This document shows, one piece after another, positions 36,797-45,514 of a stretch of 64,000 nt of DNA. Within the stretch, counting starts at the first letter, position 1; the number at the start of each line of letters is the position of its first letter. Under the pieces are notes generated by a model that was not told where the DNA came from, made no database searches, and was given only the letters and a program-made list of their open reading frames with translations. The stretch spans positions 186,001-250,000 of the forward strand of contig CBDBJQ010000006.1 in NCBI GenBank assembly GCA_965206405.1. Reading direction: 5' to 3'. Both the position numbers and the translations under genes were made by a program. The DNA comes from CBDBJQ01 sp965206405 (GTDB taxonomy: Bacteria; Pseudomonadota; Alphaproteobacteria; UBA8366).

Positions 36797-38180
36797 TCTT
36801 GGCGAACCGCGTCGGCGCCGCACGGCGCACCACGAACCCGCCGGGAGCAACCTCGCGGATCTCGAAGGCCCGCTCGGCGACACCGGAAGCGTCAAGGCGG
36901 AACAGCCCGTCGACGCCCGAGAACCCGCCGACCTGGACCAACTCCGGCGACGCAGGCGCTTTCCCGGCAAACGCCGCGGCGAGCGCAACGCCGTCATAGG
37001 CGAGGGTGGCGATCCCGACCGGCGAGTAGCCGTAGACCTTCTGGAAGCGCTCGGAAAACTTTCTGCGCTCGCCGCTCGCCGGCGCGGCATACCACCCCTT
37101 GAGAAGCGACAGCTCTTTTTCGATGTCCCGGGTTCTTTCCCAGTTGGCGAGGCCGAGAAACCGGACCTGCGGATAGTCGGCATCATAATAGGAGAGCAGG
37201 GAAGCCAGCGTCTTCAGATGCTGGTTGCCGGCCGCCAGTAAAACGGCGTCGAAAGCCGGCCATGGCGGCTCGCCGGTCGATCCGGCGGGTGGGCGGCGGC
37301 CCACGAACCGCTTTATCTCGGCGCTAGGATCGACGGTCCGGGGGTCGAGCTGCAGGCTACCCACCAGCACAGCACCACGACTCTCCGTGGCCCTACGCAT
37401 GGCGGCGATGGCAATCTCCCCGAACGCGTTGTCGGGCGCAATCACGGCAAAGCGGGATAATCCGGCCGCTGTGGCATGGGCGACAACCGCATCGATCTGC
37501 TGGCCGGGATCGAAACCGAAGGCGAAAACACCGTCCCCGCCGACATGGGCCGAGTTCGAAAAGGAAATAACCGAAAGCCCGGCTGCGCGGGCGGGTGCTG
37601 CGGCAGCACTGACGGATTCTGCCAACAATGGCCCGAGAATCAGCCGCGCCTCTCGCGACGCCGCCTCCGCAGAGGCCCGCGCCGCGCCGACCGGCGTGCC
37701 CTCGGTATCGATCGGCAGAAGCACGAGCTCGTGCGCCGCAAGATCGAAAACAGCGAGTTGGGCCGCATCGAGAAAGTCTTGGCCAACCCGCCTCCGGGGC
37801 CCCGACAGCGGCAGCAGCAGCGCGACCTTCAGCTTTTCTGATGGTGCCGCCGGAACCGCCCTTAACGAGGTGCCCGGCGACGCGCCCGATTGCCCGGCGA
37901 GTTGCGGGTCCAGCCTGACCAGGGAGATCGCCGGCGGCGGTGCAGGATTCCTGTCCGCGGCAGCCCGGCCGGGTGCGGTCTGGTCGGCAACGGGTTGACT
38001 CGCAGCGAGCTGACCGGCGGGGAGCTGTTTTGGGGACTCGCGCACCCGAATAGTCTCGGTGTCGCTGCAAGCACCCAGCGCGATGGCCACGGCGAGATTC
38101 GCGGCAATCCGGAACGACCGCCAGTCGAAGAGAGCGCCTGTCCCGGATTCGCTCCTAGGGCAGCCGGTTTTCAATCGCAT
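36789..38180 (-). CDS. LppC/LpoA-type penicillin-binding protein activator lipoprotein
   Basis: A 463 aa lipoprotein with a periplasmic binding-protein fold (ANF-receptor/LppC family). The signal has a lipobox, AIALGAC (Cys near residue 38). A Pro/Ala-rich linker follows, then KVALLLPLSGPRRRVGQDFLDAAQLAVFD in the fold start (LLLPLSGP) and SVISFSNSAHVGGDGVFAFG. The family in enterobacteria activates PBP1A; in alphaproteobacteria it is usually next to rsmI, yraN and gshB. Here rsmI and yraN are absent and its ATG lies inside the 3' end of gshB (26-base overlap). Confidence 0.88.
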   Translation of the reverse strand: MRLKTGCPRSESGTGALFDWRSFRIAANLAVAIALGACSDTETIRVRESPKQLPAGQLAASQPVADQTAPGRAAADRNPAPPPAISLVRLDPQLAGQSGASPGTSLRAVPAAPSEKLKVALLLPLSGPRRRVGQDFLDAAQLAVFDLAAHELVLLPIDTEGTPVGAARASAEAASREARLILGPLLAESVSAAAAPARAAGLSVISFSNSAHVGGDGVFAFGFDPGQQIDAVVAHATAAGLSRFAVIAPDNAFGEIAIAAMRRATESRGAVLVGSLQLDPRTVDPSAEIKRFVGRRPPAGSTGEPPWPAFDAVLLAAGNQHLKTLASLLSYYDADYPQVRFLGLANWERTRDIEKELSLLKGWYAAPASGERRKFSERFQKVYGYSPVGIATLAYDGVALAAAFAGKAPASPELVQVGGFSGVDGLFRLDASGVAERAFEIREVAPGGFVVRRAAPTRFAKIN

Positions 38181-39096
38181 CCCAGATCTCGGCCTCGAGC
38201 GTGACCCCGTCGAAGCGGTTTATTTCCTGAATCCCCGTTGGCGAGGTGACGTTGATCTCGGTGAGATAGTCGCCGATCACATCGATGCCGACGAAGATCA
38301 GCCCTCTCTTCCGGAGTTCCGGGCCCAACGCCTCGCATATCTCCAGGTCGCGCCGGGTTATTTCCGTTTTGATCGGCGTCGCGCCGACATGCATGTTGGC
38401 GCGGGCCTCGCCCTCGGCCGGCACACGCAGCACGCCACCGCGGGCCTTGCCATCGACCAATATAATGCGCTTGTCGCCCTCGCGGACCTCGGGCAGGTAT
38501 TGCTGGACGATCATCGGCTCGCGGAAGAAATCCAAATAAATCTCGAACAACGCGCCGAGATTCTCGTCCCCAGGGGGAAGGTGAAACACCCCAGCGCCGC
38601 CGTTGCCGAAGAGCGGCTTGATCATGATGTCGCGATACTCACGCCGGAACGCATCGATTTCAGCGCGGTCACGGGTGATCAGGGTCGGCGGCATGAGATC
38701 CGGGTAGCGGGTGACAAATATCTTTTCCGGCGCGTTGCGGACTTCATGGGGATCGTTGACGACCAGGGTTGCCGGGTGGATCTGCTCCAGGAAGTGGGTC
38801 GCCGTGATGTAGGACATGTCGAAGGGCGGGTCCTGGCGCATCAGCACGACGTCGATTGCTGAGAGATCGAGGGTTTCGGCCTCGCCCAGGCTGAAATGGT
38901 CGCCGACCTTGCGCTGCAGGGACAAAGGATGGGCAACCGCAAGCAAATCGCCATGCCTGAAGGACAGCGCATTCGGAAGGTAATGGTACAGGGTGTGGCC
39001 GCGTTTTTGCGCCTCGAGCCCAAGAACGAAGCTGCTGTCGGCCTCAATATCGATCGGATCCAGCGGATCCATCTGGATGGCGACGGAAAGCGTCAT
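38155..39096 (-). CDS. gshB: Glutathione synthetase
   Basis: A 313 aa ATP-grasp ligase that joins gamma-glutamylcysteine and glycine. Recognised by MTLSVAIQMDPLDPIDI, VLMRQDPPFDMSYI, IMIKPLFGNGGAGVFHL (ATP lid), and INVTSPTGIQEINRF. The length is normal. It is followed, with overlap, by the LppC gene and preceded by hinT after a 115-base gap. Confidence 0.97.
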   Translation of the reverse strand: MTLSVAIQMDPLDPIDIEADSSFVLGLEAQKRGHTLYHYLPNALSFRHGDLLAVAHPLSLQRKVGDHFSLGEAETLDLSAIDVVLMRQDPPFDMSYITATHFLEQIHPATLVVNDPHEVRNAPEKIFVTRYPDLMPPTLITRDRAEIDAFRREYRDIMIKPLFGNGGAGVFHLPPGDENLGALFEIYLDFFREPMIVQQYLPEVREGDKRIILVDGKARGGVLRVPAEGEARANMHVGATPIKTEITRRDLEICEALGPELRKRGLIFVGIDVIGDYLTEINVTSPTGIQEINRFDGVTLEAEIWDAIENRLP

Positions 39097-39211
39097 GGCG
39101 ATACCTGTTCCCGGCCTTTCCGTCTTTCCGCGTGGCTTCCCGGACAGCCCGGCTGGCCGCCGCCGGCCCCATGGTGCCGCCCGGGCATCCCGGAATCAAT
39201 GTTGGACCGGC

Positions 39212-39580
39212 TCATTTATCGATCGGCTTGATCATGCGGCCCAGATTTTTGCCGCCGAGGATATGCACGTGGAAATGCGACACCTCCTGGTGCGCGTCCT
39301 CCCCGTGGTTGGAGATGATCCGATAGCCGCTCTCGGCGACCCCGAGATCCCGGGCCACCTTGCCGATCGCGCGCATCAGGGCGGCCTGTTCGGCTTCGCT
39401 CGCATCGGCGGCGAAGTCGTCCGCCGATTCGTAGCGCCCCTTGGGGACCACCAGGACGTGGACCGGCGTCTGGGGCGCGATGTCCCGGAACGCCAGGACA
39501 TAGTCGTCCTCATAGACCCTGTCGCAGGGAATTTCGCCCTTGATGATCCGGGAAAAAATATTGGTGTCGTCATACGCCAT
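39212..39580 (-). CDS. hinT: HIT-family (HinT) nucleotide hydrolase
   Basis: A 122 aa purine-nucleoside phosphoramidase-like HIT protein. The N-terminus has DTNIFSRIIKGEIPCDRVYED and the histidine triad is SHFHVHILGGKNLGRM. A GGGAGA Shine-Dalgarno precedes ATG 39580. It follows hisE by 48 bases; this position after the his cluster is common in alphaproteobacteria. Confidence 0.95.
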   Translation of the reverse strand: MAYDDTNIFSRIIKGEIPCDRVYEDDYVLAFRDIAPQTPVHVLVVPKGRYESADDFAADASEAEQAALMRAIGKVARDLGVAESGYRIISNHGEDAHQEVSHFHVHILGGKNLGRMIKPIDK

Positions 39581-39628
39581 TGCAGATCTCCCGTTTCATC
39601 GGCCGCACCCGCTCATCCGTCACGCCTG

Positions 39629-39985
39629 TCATCCATCGCGAGCCGCCTTCTCGTCCAGGCCCGAAACGCCGGCCCGGCCGGACAACTCACCCCAGACCTC
39701 GCCCGGCGCAACATCGCAGGCCTCCCACAGAACGAGCAAATGATAGAGGAGGTCAGCACTTTCTCGCAGCACGTCCTCCCGGGTGCCGGTCGTGGCGGCG
39801 AGCACGGTCTCGAGCGCCTCCTCGCCAAGCTTGCGCGCGATCTGGACGGTGCCCGCATCGAGTAACTGCGCCGTGTAGGATTTGTCCGGGGAGGCGTTTG
39901 CCCTGTCCTTGACGACTCGGGAGAGAGTGTCGAGCACCGCCACATCGGCGATTCCGCTCCCTCCGAGATCTCCAGATTCCGCCAT
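39629..39985 (-). CDS. hisE: Phosphoribosyl-ATP pyrophosphatase
   Basis: A 118 aa MazG-like enzyme for the second step of histidine synthesis. It contains DTLSRVVKDRANA, SYTAQLLDAGTVQIARKLGEEALE and ESADLLYHLLVLWEA, which hold the acidic metal-binding residues of HisE. It is monofunctional: no HisI domain is fused. The C-terminus ends with a charged tail. It follows hisF by 82 bases. Confidence 0.95.
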   Translation of the reverse strand: MAESGDLGGSGIADVAVLDTLSRVVKDRANASPDKSYTAQLLDAGTVQIARKLGEEALETVLAATTGTREDVLRESADLLYHLLVLWEACDVAPGEVWGELSGRAGVSGLDEKAARDG

Positions 39986-40067
39986 GCCGCTGTCTCCGCT
40001 TTCTTTTTATCTCTGGTCTGGTCTCGTTTCGTGTTGTGTTACGTGTTGCCTTGCGTGCTCCGCCCCG

Positions 40068-40823
40068 TCAGCGGCGGACCGGGATTCCGGCCTCGGCCAT
40101 CCGGACCTTGGCCTCGGCAATCGAGTGGGTCCCGAAATGAAAAATCGAAGCGGCAAGCACAGCCGAGGCGCCTCCGTCCACGACTCCCTCGACCAGGTGG
40201 TCGAGCGTGCCGACGCCGCCACTGGCGATCACTGGCACCGGAACCGCATCCGCCACCGCCCGGGTCAGGGCAGCATCGAACCCGTCGCCGGTCCCGTCAC
40301 GATCCATCGAGGTGAGCAGGATCTCGCCGGCATCGGCGGCGAGCCGGCTTGCCCATGTTATCGCCTCGATACCGGTCGCCCGGCGTCCGCCATGGGTGAA
40401 CACCTCCCAGCGCCTGGGTCCCGCCTGCTTGGCGTCGATCGCGGCAACAATGCATTGACTACCGAACCGTCCCGCCGCCTCGGCAACAAACTCCGGCCGC
40501 TCGACCGCTGCGGTGTTGATCGAGACTTTGTCGGCACCAGCGAGAAGCAGGCGGCGAATATCCTCAACCGTGCGCACGCCGCCGCCCACCAGCAGCGGCA
40601 TGAACACCTCATCGGCAGTGCGCTCGACGATGTCGTAGATCGTCTCCCGGCCCTCATGCGACGCTGTGATGTCCAGAAATGCCAGCTCGTCGGCGCCGGC
40701 TGCGTCATAGGCTCGCGCCGCCTCGACCGGATCGCCGGCGTCGCGCAGATCGACGAAGTTTACCCCCTTCACTACCCGTCCGGCATGGACATCGAGGCAC
40801 GGTATGATGCGGGTCTTCAGCAT
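40068..40823 (-). CDS. hisF: Imidazole glycerol phosphate synthase, cyclase subunit
   Basis: A 251 aa TIM-barrel enzyme that with HisH makes imidazole glycerol phosphate and AICAR. It starts at ATG 40823 (MLKTRIIPCLDVHAGRVVKG) with the catalytic Asp in CLDV, and the second half has LLTSMDRDGTGDGFD with the other catalytic Asp. Its start overlaps the end of hisA by seven bases. The upstream open frame is not coding. Confidence 0.97.
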   Translation of the reverse strand: MLKTRIIPCLDVHAGRVVKGVNFVDLRDAGDPVEAARAYDAAGADELAFLDITASHEGRETIYDIVERTADEVFMPLLVGGGVRTVEDIRRLLLAGADKVSINTAAVERPEFVAEAAGRFGSQCIVAAIDAKQAGPRRWEVFTHGGRRATGIEAITWASRLAADAGEILLTSMDRDGTGDGFDAALTRAVADAVPVPVIASGGVGTLDHLVEGVVDGGASAVLAASIFHFGTHSIAEAKVRMAEAGIPVRR

Positions 40824-41557
40824 GCCGCGCTGCCGGCGTAGGCAGCACAGACAGACAGCGCAGCACCGAGATCGATGCCGCCATCGTAGAGCGCACGCCC
40901 AACCACGGCGCCAGCGATACCGGGCGCGGCAGCCAGCGCCTCGAGATCCGCCAACGAGGACACGCCGCCGCTGGCGATCACCGGCACCGAGACCGCGTCG
41001 GCAAGGGATTGTGTGACGTCGGTCGCGGGCCCGCCCATCATGCCGTCCCGATCGATGTCGGTGTAGATGACTGCCACGACGCCTGCATCCTCGAACCGGC
41101 GAGCCAGATCGCCAGCGGCGATACCGGTTGTCTCCTGCCAACCCTCGACAGCAACCTGGCCGCCTCGGGCATCAATGCCAACCGCGATCCGCCCCGGCCA
41201 CCGGCGGCAGGCGTCCACCACCATGCCCGGATCCTTGACTGCGGCCGTCCCGAGCACGACCCGGCGAACGCCATGATTGAGCCAGCCCTCGATTGCTGCC
41301 GCGTCGCGGATCCCGCCACCGAGCTGCACGGGTACCTTGACAGCGGCAAGGATCGCCTTGACCGCCTCCGCGTTGACCGCCGCACCGGATACGGCACCAT
41401 CGAGATCGACGACATGAAGCCAGGAACAGCCGGCGCCGGTGAAAGCGCGGGCCTGGTCGGCGGGGCTGTCGCTGAACACCGTGCTCTGCACCATGTCACC
41501 GCGCCGTAGCCGCACACACTTCCCGTCCTTGAGATCGATTGCCGGATACAGGATCAC
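40817..41557 (-). CDS. hisA: HisA, ProFAR isomerase
   Basis: A 246 aa TIM-barrel isomerase of histidine synthesis. It starts with GTG 41557 (VILYPAIDLKDGKCVRL), overlapping the stop of the upstream acetyltransferase gene as GTGA; GGGAG lies about ten bases before. Features: catalytic Asp in AIDLKDG, VQLGGGIRDAAAI, VIYTDIDRDGMMGGP. The overlap suggests coupled translation. The 17 codons upstream in frame are not part of the protein. Confidence 0.96.
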   Translation of the reverse strand: MILYPAIDLKDGKCVRLRRGDMVQSTVFSDSPADQARAFTGAGCSWLHVVDLDGAVSGAAVNAEAVKAILAAVKVPVQLGGGIRDAAAIEGWLNHGVRRVVLGTAAVKDPGMVVDACRRWPGRIAVGIDARGGQVAVEGWQETTGIAAGDLARRFEDAGVVAVIYTDIDRDGMMGGPATDVTQSLADAVSVPVIASGGVSSLADLEALAAAPGIAGAVVGRALYDGGIDLGAALSVCAAYAGSAAC

Positions 41558-42096
41558 CCGGCCACACTCCCGGTCAGATCCTTGTAAAAAAACAGGCCCT
41601 GCACCCACTCGCCGCCGACGTGGGCGTAATGGGGATTGGTGCCCCAGTGGACGTAGCCCATCGACCGGTACAGCGCGATCGCGACCTCTTGGGTCTCCCG
41701 GACGTCAAGATTGAGTATGCAGAACCCGCCCTCGACCGCCGCTTCCTCGACCACGGTAACCAGCCGGCGCGCCATACCGTGCCCGCGCGCCCAGGGAGCG
41801 ACAAAGGACGTCGTCAGCGAGGCAGCCATGCCCTGGGCCTCGTTGTTCCGCGCCGGCCGGATCAGCTGCGCCGTCCCGGCGACCACGCCATCGAGGCGGC
41901 CGAGAAATAGCGTCCGCTCCGGGATCACAAGCGCACCACGCCAGAACGCCTCAAGGGTCCGGCGCTCGGGAATGTCGACCCAGCCGAAGCCGCCGCCCTC
42001 GCGGATCGCCAGCTCGGTTGCCTCACAGAGGCTGTCGAGATCAGCGACCGAGAGCTCGGTTGCCGGTCCGACATCAATGTCTGGTGGCTTCGCCAT
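41554..42096 (-). CDS. GNAT-family N-acetyltransferase within the his operon
   Basis: A 180 aa Gcn5-related acetyltransferase. The acetyl-CoA site is VAPWARGHGMARRLVTVVEE (Q/RxxGxG/A variant RGHGMA), with NLDVRETQEVAIALYRSMGYV after it. Its substrate is unknown. It lies between hisH (six-base gap) and hisA (GTGA overlap) in the same orientation, so it is certainly co-transcribed with histidine genes, though no role in the pathway is known. Confidence 0.88.
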   Translation of the reverse strand: MAKPPDIDVGPATELSVADLDSLCEATELAIREGGGFGWVDIPERRTLEAFWRGALVIPERTLFLGRLDGVVAGTAQLIRPARNNEAQGMAASLTTSFVAPWARGHGMARRLVTVVEEAAVEGGFCILNLDVRETQEVAIALYRSMGYVHWGTNPHYAHVGGEWVQGLFFYKDLTGSVAG

Positions 42097-42102
42097 CGTC
42101 TT

Positions 42103-42729
42103 CTAAGGCTGCCACTGCATGAAGTTCTCAATCATCCGCAATCCTGTCCGTTGGCTTTTTTCCGGGTGAAACTGGGTGCCGAAGAGATTGTCGCGGGCAA
42201 CGGCAGCGGTCCAGCGGCCGGCGTAATCGGTCGTCGCCGCCAGATCGGCCGTATCGCCGACCGCGAAATGGTAGCTGTGGACGAAATACACATGCGCATC
42301 CGCCTCGACGCCTTCCAGGACCGGGTGTGGCTGCGCCACATCCAGGGTATTCCACCCCATATGGGGGATTTTGAGGCCAGGGTCATCCGGTTCGACCGGG
42401 ACCACCTCGCCATCGAGCCAGCCAAGGCCAGGATAGCCGCCATGCTCGCGGCCGGACTGCGCCATCAGCTGCATGCCAACACAGATACCGAAAAACGGCC
42501 GCGCCCGCTCCCGGACCGCCTCGCCAATGGCGTCGACCATCCCGTCGATACCCTCGAGGCCCGCCATGCAGACGCCGAAAGCACCCTGGCCGGGTAGCAC
42601 AACCCGGTCAGCCCTGCGCACCGCCTCCGGATCATCGGTGACCAGAACCGGCTCGTCGGCGCATTTTTCGAAGCCCCGGGCAGCTGAACGGAGATTGCCG
42701 CTGCCGTAATCGACGATCGCAACCGTCAT
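42103..42729 (-). CDS. hisH: Imidazole glycerol phosphate synthase, glutamine amidotransferase subunit
   Basis: A 208 aa class I amidotransferase that supplies ammonia to HisF. ATG 42729 gives MTVAIVDYGSGNLRS. The catalytic Cys is in FFGICVGMQLM, and the His and Glu are in TQFHPEKSQ. The upstream open frame overlaps hisB and is not coding. It lies four bases after hisB. Confidence 0.97.
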   Translation of the reverse strand: MTVAIVDYGSGNLRSAARGFEKCADEPVLVTDDPEAVRRADRVVLPGQGAFGVCMAGLEGIDGMVDAIGEAVRERARPFFGICVGMQLMAQSGREHGGYPGLGWLDGEVVPVEPDDPGLKIPHMGWNTLDVAQPHPVLEGVEADAHVYFVHSYHFAVGDTADLAATTDYAGRWTAAVARDNLFGTQFHPEKSQRTGLRMIENFMQWQP

Positions 42730-42733
42730 CGGT

Positions 42734-43333
42734 TCAGCTCGGCTTGCCCAGGGTCCCTTTGGTGGACGGGACCGCGCCGGCCTGCCGTGGATCGATGGCC
42801 ACGGCCTCACGCAGGGAACGGGCCAGCCCCTTATAGGCGGATTCCACGATGTGATGATTGTTCTCGCCGTAGATCAGCGACACGTGCAGGGTCAGTCCCG
42901 CCGATTGGGTGAAGGCCTTGAACCACTCCTGGAACAGCTCGGTGTCCATCTCGCCGAGTTTGGAACGCGAAAACTCGACCTTCCACACGAGATGCGGGCG
43001 ATTCGAGCAGTCCATCGCGACCCGCATCAAGGTTTCGTCCATCGGTATCAGCGCCTGGCCCCAGCGGGCGATGCCGGCCCTGTCGCCGAGCGCCTTGCTG
43101 ACGGCCTCGCCGATCGCATAGCCGGTGTCCTCGGTGGTGTGGTGGAAGTCGATATGTAGGTCGCCTTTGGCCTGCACCGATAGGTCCATAAGGCTGTGGC
43201 GGGAAAGCTGTTCGAGCATGTGGTCGAGAAAACCGATCCCGGTAGCAACCTTGGCAACACCGGTCCCGTCGAGATCGATCTCGGCCTGGATGCTGGTTTC
43301 CTTGGTCTCGCGCTCGACGACGGCCTTGCGCAT
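42734..43333 (-). CDS. hisB: Imidazoleglycerol-phosphate dehydratase
   Basis: A 199 aa monofunctional dehydratase (no phosphatase domain). From ATG 43333 it reads MRKAVVERETKETSIQ, then GIGFLDHMLEQLSRHS and DLHIDFHHTTEDTGYAIG, and near the end SAYKGLARSLREAVAID. The two HHTTED-type metal-binding motifs are HHTTED and HHIVESAYK. First gene of hisB-hisH-GNAT-hisA-hisF-hisE. The 193-base gap to the divergent hslV is probably the shared promoter region; no leader peptide or attenuator was seen. Confidence 0.97.
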   Translation of the reverse strand: MRKAVVERETKETSIQAEIDLDGTGVAKVATGIGFLDHMLEQLSRHSLMDLSVQAKGDLHIDFHHTTEDTGYAIGEAVSKALGDRAGIARWGQALIPMDETLMRVAMDCSNRPHLVWKVEFSRSKLGEMDTELFQEWFKAFTQSAGLTLHVSLIYGENNHHIVESAYKGLARSLREAVAIDPRQAGAVPSTKGTLGKPS

Positions 43334-43526
43334 CGCTAGTCTCCTGCTGCTGTCGGCATGGGCCTTGCCGCCCCGTCGACGCAGGCGTTTTATCAGGATC
43401 GCCCCGACGGCGCCACCCGGTGAGGCGGCGCCTGATCTTGATTTCGGCCTGTAGCCACACCACATGGCCGCTGCGGCACAGCCGATGTCCCGGTGCCGAA
43501 CACCGGGAAGCCATGGAGCCCCGCTC

Positions 43527-44078
43527 ATGCAAGCACACGCGCAAGATTGGCACGGCACCACCATTCTCTCTGTCCGTAAGGGCGGCGAGGTGATCGTCGC
43601 AGGCGATGGGCAGGTTAGCCTCGGCCCCACCGTCGTCAAGTCGAATGCCGTCAAGGTGCGCCGCCTTGCCGATGACAGCGTCCTGGTCGGATTCGCTGGA
43701 GCCACGGCCGACGCCTTCACTCTATTCGAGCGTCTCGAGAGCAAACTCGAGCGCCACCCCGCACAATTGACGCGGGCCTGTGTCGAGCTTGCCAAGGACT
43801 GGCGCACCGACCGCTATCTACGGCGCCTCGAAGCCATGCTCGCGGTCGCCGATTCCTCCGTTTCACTGATCGTTTCTGGCACCGGCGACGTGCTTGAGCC
43901 GGCCGACGGGCTGATCGGCATCGGCTCCGGCGGTAATTATGCCCTGGCCGCCGCCCGCGCCCTGATCGAGCGCGAGGAAATGAATGCCGAAGCCGTCGCC
44001 CGGCAGGCGATGAAAATCGCGGCCGACATCTGCATCTACACCAACGACCAGGTTGTCCTGGAGAAACTCTCGGCATGA
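43527..44078 (+). CDS. hslV: HslV, ATP-dependent protease proteolytic subunit
   Basis: A 183 aa proteasome-like peptidase from ATG 43527, with GGAG about eight bases upstream. After a short propeptide (MQAHAQDWHG) the catalytic Thr begins TTILSVRKGGEVIVAGDGQVS (in part TTILSVRKGG). GSGGNYALAAARAL is also typical. It forms the HslVU (ClpYQ) complex with the next gene, which overlaps it by ATGA. Confidence 0.97.
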   Translation: MQAHAQDWHGTTILSVRKGGEVIVAGDGQVSLGPTVVKSNAVKVRRLADDSVLVGFAGATADAFTLFERLESKLERHPAQLTRACVELAKDWRTDRYLRRLEAMLAVADSSVSLIVSGTGDVLEPADGLIGIGSGGNYALAAARALIEREEMNAEAVARQAMKIAADICIYTNDQVVLEKLSA

Positions 44079-45466
44079 ATGACTCCAACCACCCCAGCGA
44101 CCACCATCGCCCCTCGCCTCCCAGGCCCCCTGAGCTCCCCGCCAACCCCGGCGAGAGCGCTTTCACCCCGCGCGAGATCGTCTCGGAGCTCGATCGCTTC
44201 ATCATCGGCCAGGACGACGCCAAGCGCGCGATCGCGATTGCCCTGCGCAACCGGTGGCGGCGTCACCGCCTGCCCGAGGGTATGCGCGAAGAAGTGTTGC
44301 CGAAAAACATCCTGATGATCGGCCCGACGGGGGTTGGCAAAACCGAACTCGCCCGGCGGCTGGCAAAGCTCGACAACGCCCCCTTCATCAAGGTCGAGGC
44401 AACGAAGTTCACCGAGGTCGGTTACGTTGGCCGGGATGTCGAGCAGATCGTCCGCGACCTCGTCGAAAACGCCATCCACATGATCCGGATGCAGCAGCGC
44501 AAAGCCGTGCGGGCGAAGGCAGAAAAGCAGGCCGAAGACCGCATCCTCGATGCGCTGGTGGGCGCGGATGCCACCGAGAACACCCGCTCGGCCTTTCGCG
44601 CCCGGCTCCGCAACAACGAGCTCAACGACAAGGAAGTGACTCTCAAGGTTGCCGATACCGGTTCGATGGGGCTGCCGACCTTCGATATCCCCGGCGCACC
44701 GGGCGCCCAGATGGGCATGATCAACCTTAACGACATGCTTGGGAAGGCGCTTGGCGGCAAGCCCCGCAAGGCACGCAAGATGAACATCGATGAGGCCTAT
44801 GACGTGCTGATGGAAGAAGAGGCCGACTCGCTGCTCGACGAGGACAAGGTGGTCCGTGAGGCGATCGATCTCGTTGAACAGAGCGGCATCGTCTTCCTCG
44901 ACGAGATCGACAAGATCTGCGCCGGCGGCGAGCGCCGCGGCGCCGATGTCAGCCGCGAGGGGGTGCAGCGCGACCTGCTGCCGCTGATCGAGGGAACGGC
45001 GGTTTCCACCAAGCACGGCACCGTGAACACCGACTACATCCTGTTCATCGCATCCGGCGCCTTCCATCTCGCAACCCCGTCTGACCTTCTGCCCGAGCTC
45101 CAGGGCCGCCTGCCGATCCGGGTCGAGCTCTCGGCATTGGGCGAGGATGATTTCGCGCGCATCCTGCGCGAGCCGGAGAACAGCTTGTTGCTGCAATATG
45201 CAGCCCTGCTGGAGACCGAGAAAGTCTCGCTCGTCTTCGAGGATACGGCGGTCGACGAGCTTGCGCGCCTCGCCGCCATCATCAACGCCAATGTCGAGAA
45301 CATCGGCGCCCGCCGGCTCCACACCCTGCTCGAGAAACTGCTCGAAGACATCTCGTTCACTGCGACCGACCGGCCCGGCGATACGATCACCATCGATGCC
45401 GACTATGTGCGCAAGAAAATCGACGCGTTGTCGCAGGAAACCGACCTCAAGAAGTTCATTCTCTAG
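44075..45466 (+). CDS. hslU: HslU, ATPase subunit of HslVU protease
   Basis: A 463 aa AAA+ unfoldase. The first 28 residues are a His/Pro-rich extension, unlike most HslU, which start near TPREIVSELDRFIIGQ (residue 31). Walker A is GPTGVGKT at 83-90, Walker B is VFLDEIDKI, and the C-terminus ends DLKKFIL, the tail that docks into HslV. Its ATG overlaps the hslV TGA. It converges on smr. Confidence 0.97.
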   Translation: MNDSNHPSDHHRPSPPRPPELPANPGESAFTPREIVSELDRFIIGQDDAKRAIAIALRNRWRRHRLPEGMREEVLPKNILMIGPTGVGKTELARRLAKLDNAPFIKVEATKFTEVGYVGRDVEQIVRDLVENAIHMIRMQQRKAVRAKAEKQAEDRILDALVGADATENTRSAFRARLRNNELNDKEVTLKVADTGSMGLPTFDIPGAPGAQMGMINLNDMLGKALGGKPRKARKMNIDEAYDVLMEEEADSLLDEDKVVREAIDLVEQSGIVFLDEIDKICAGGERRGADVSREGVQRDLLPLIEGTAVSTKHGTVNTDYILFIASGAFHLATPSDLLPELQGRLPIRVELSALGEDDFARILREPENSLLLQYAALLETEKVSLVFEDTAVDELARLAAIINANVENIGARRLHTLLEKLLEDISFTATDRPGDTITIDADYVRKKIDALSQETDLKKFIL

Positions 45467-45514
45467 GTCATCTGGCTCTAGGTCGCTCCAGGTCCGCCCG
45501 GGGTTTTATCCCGC

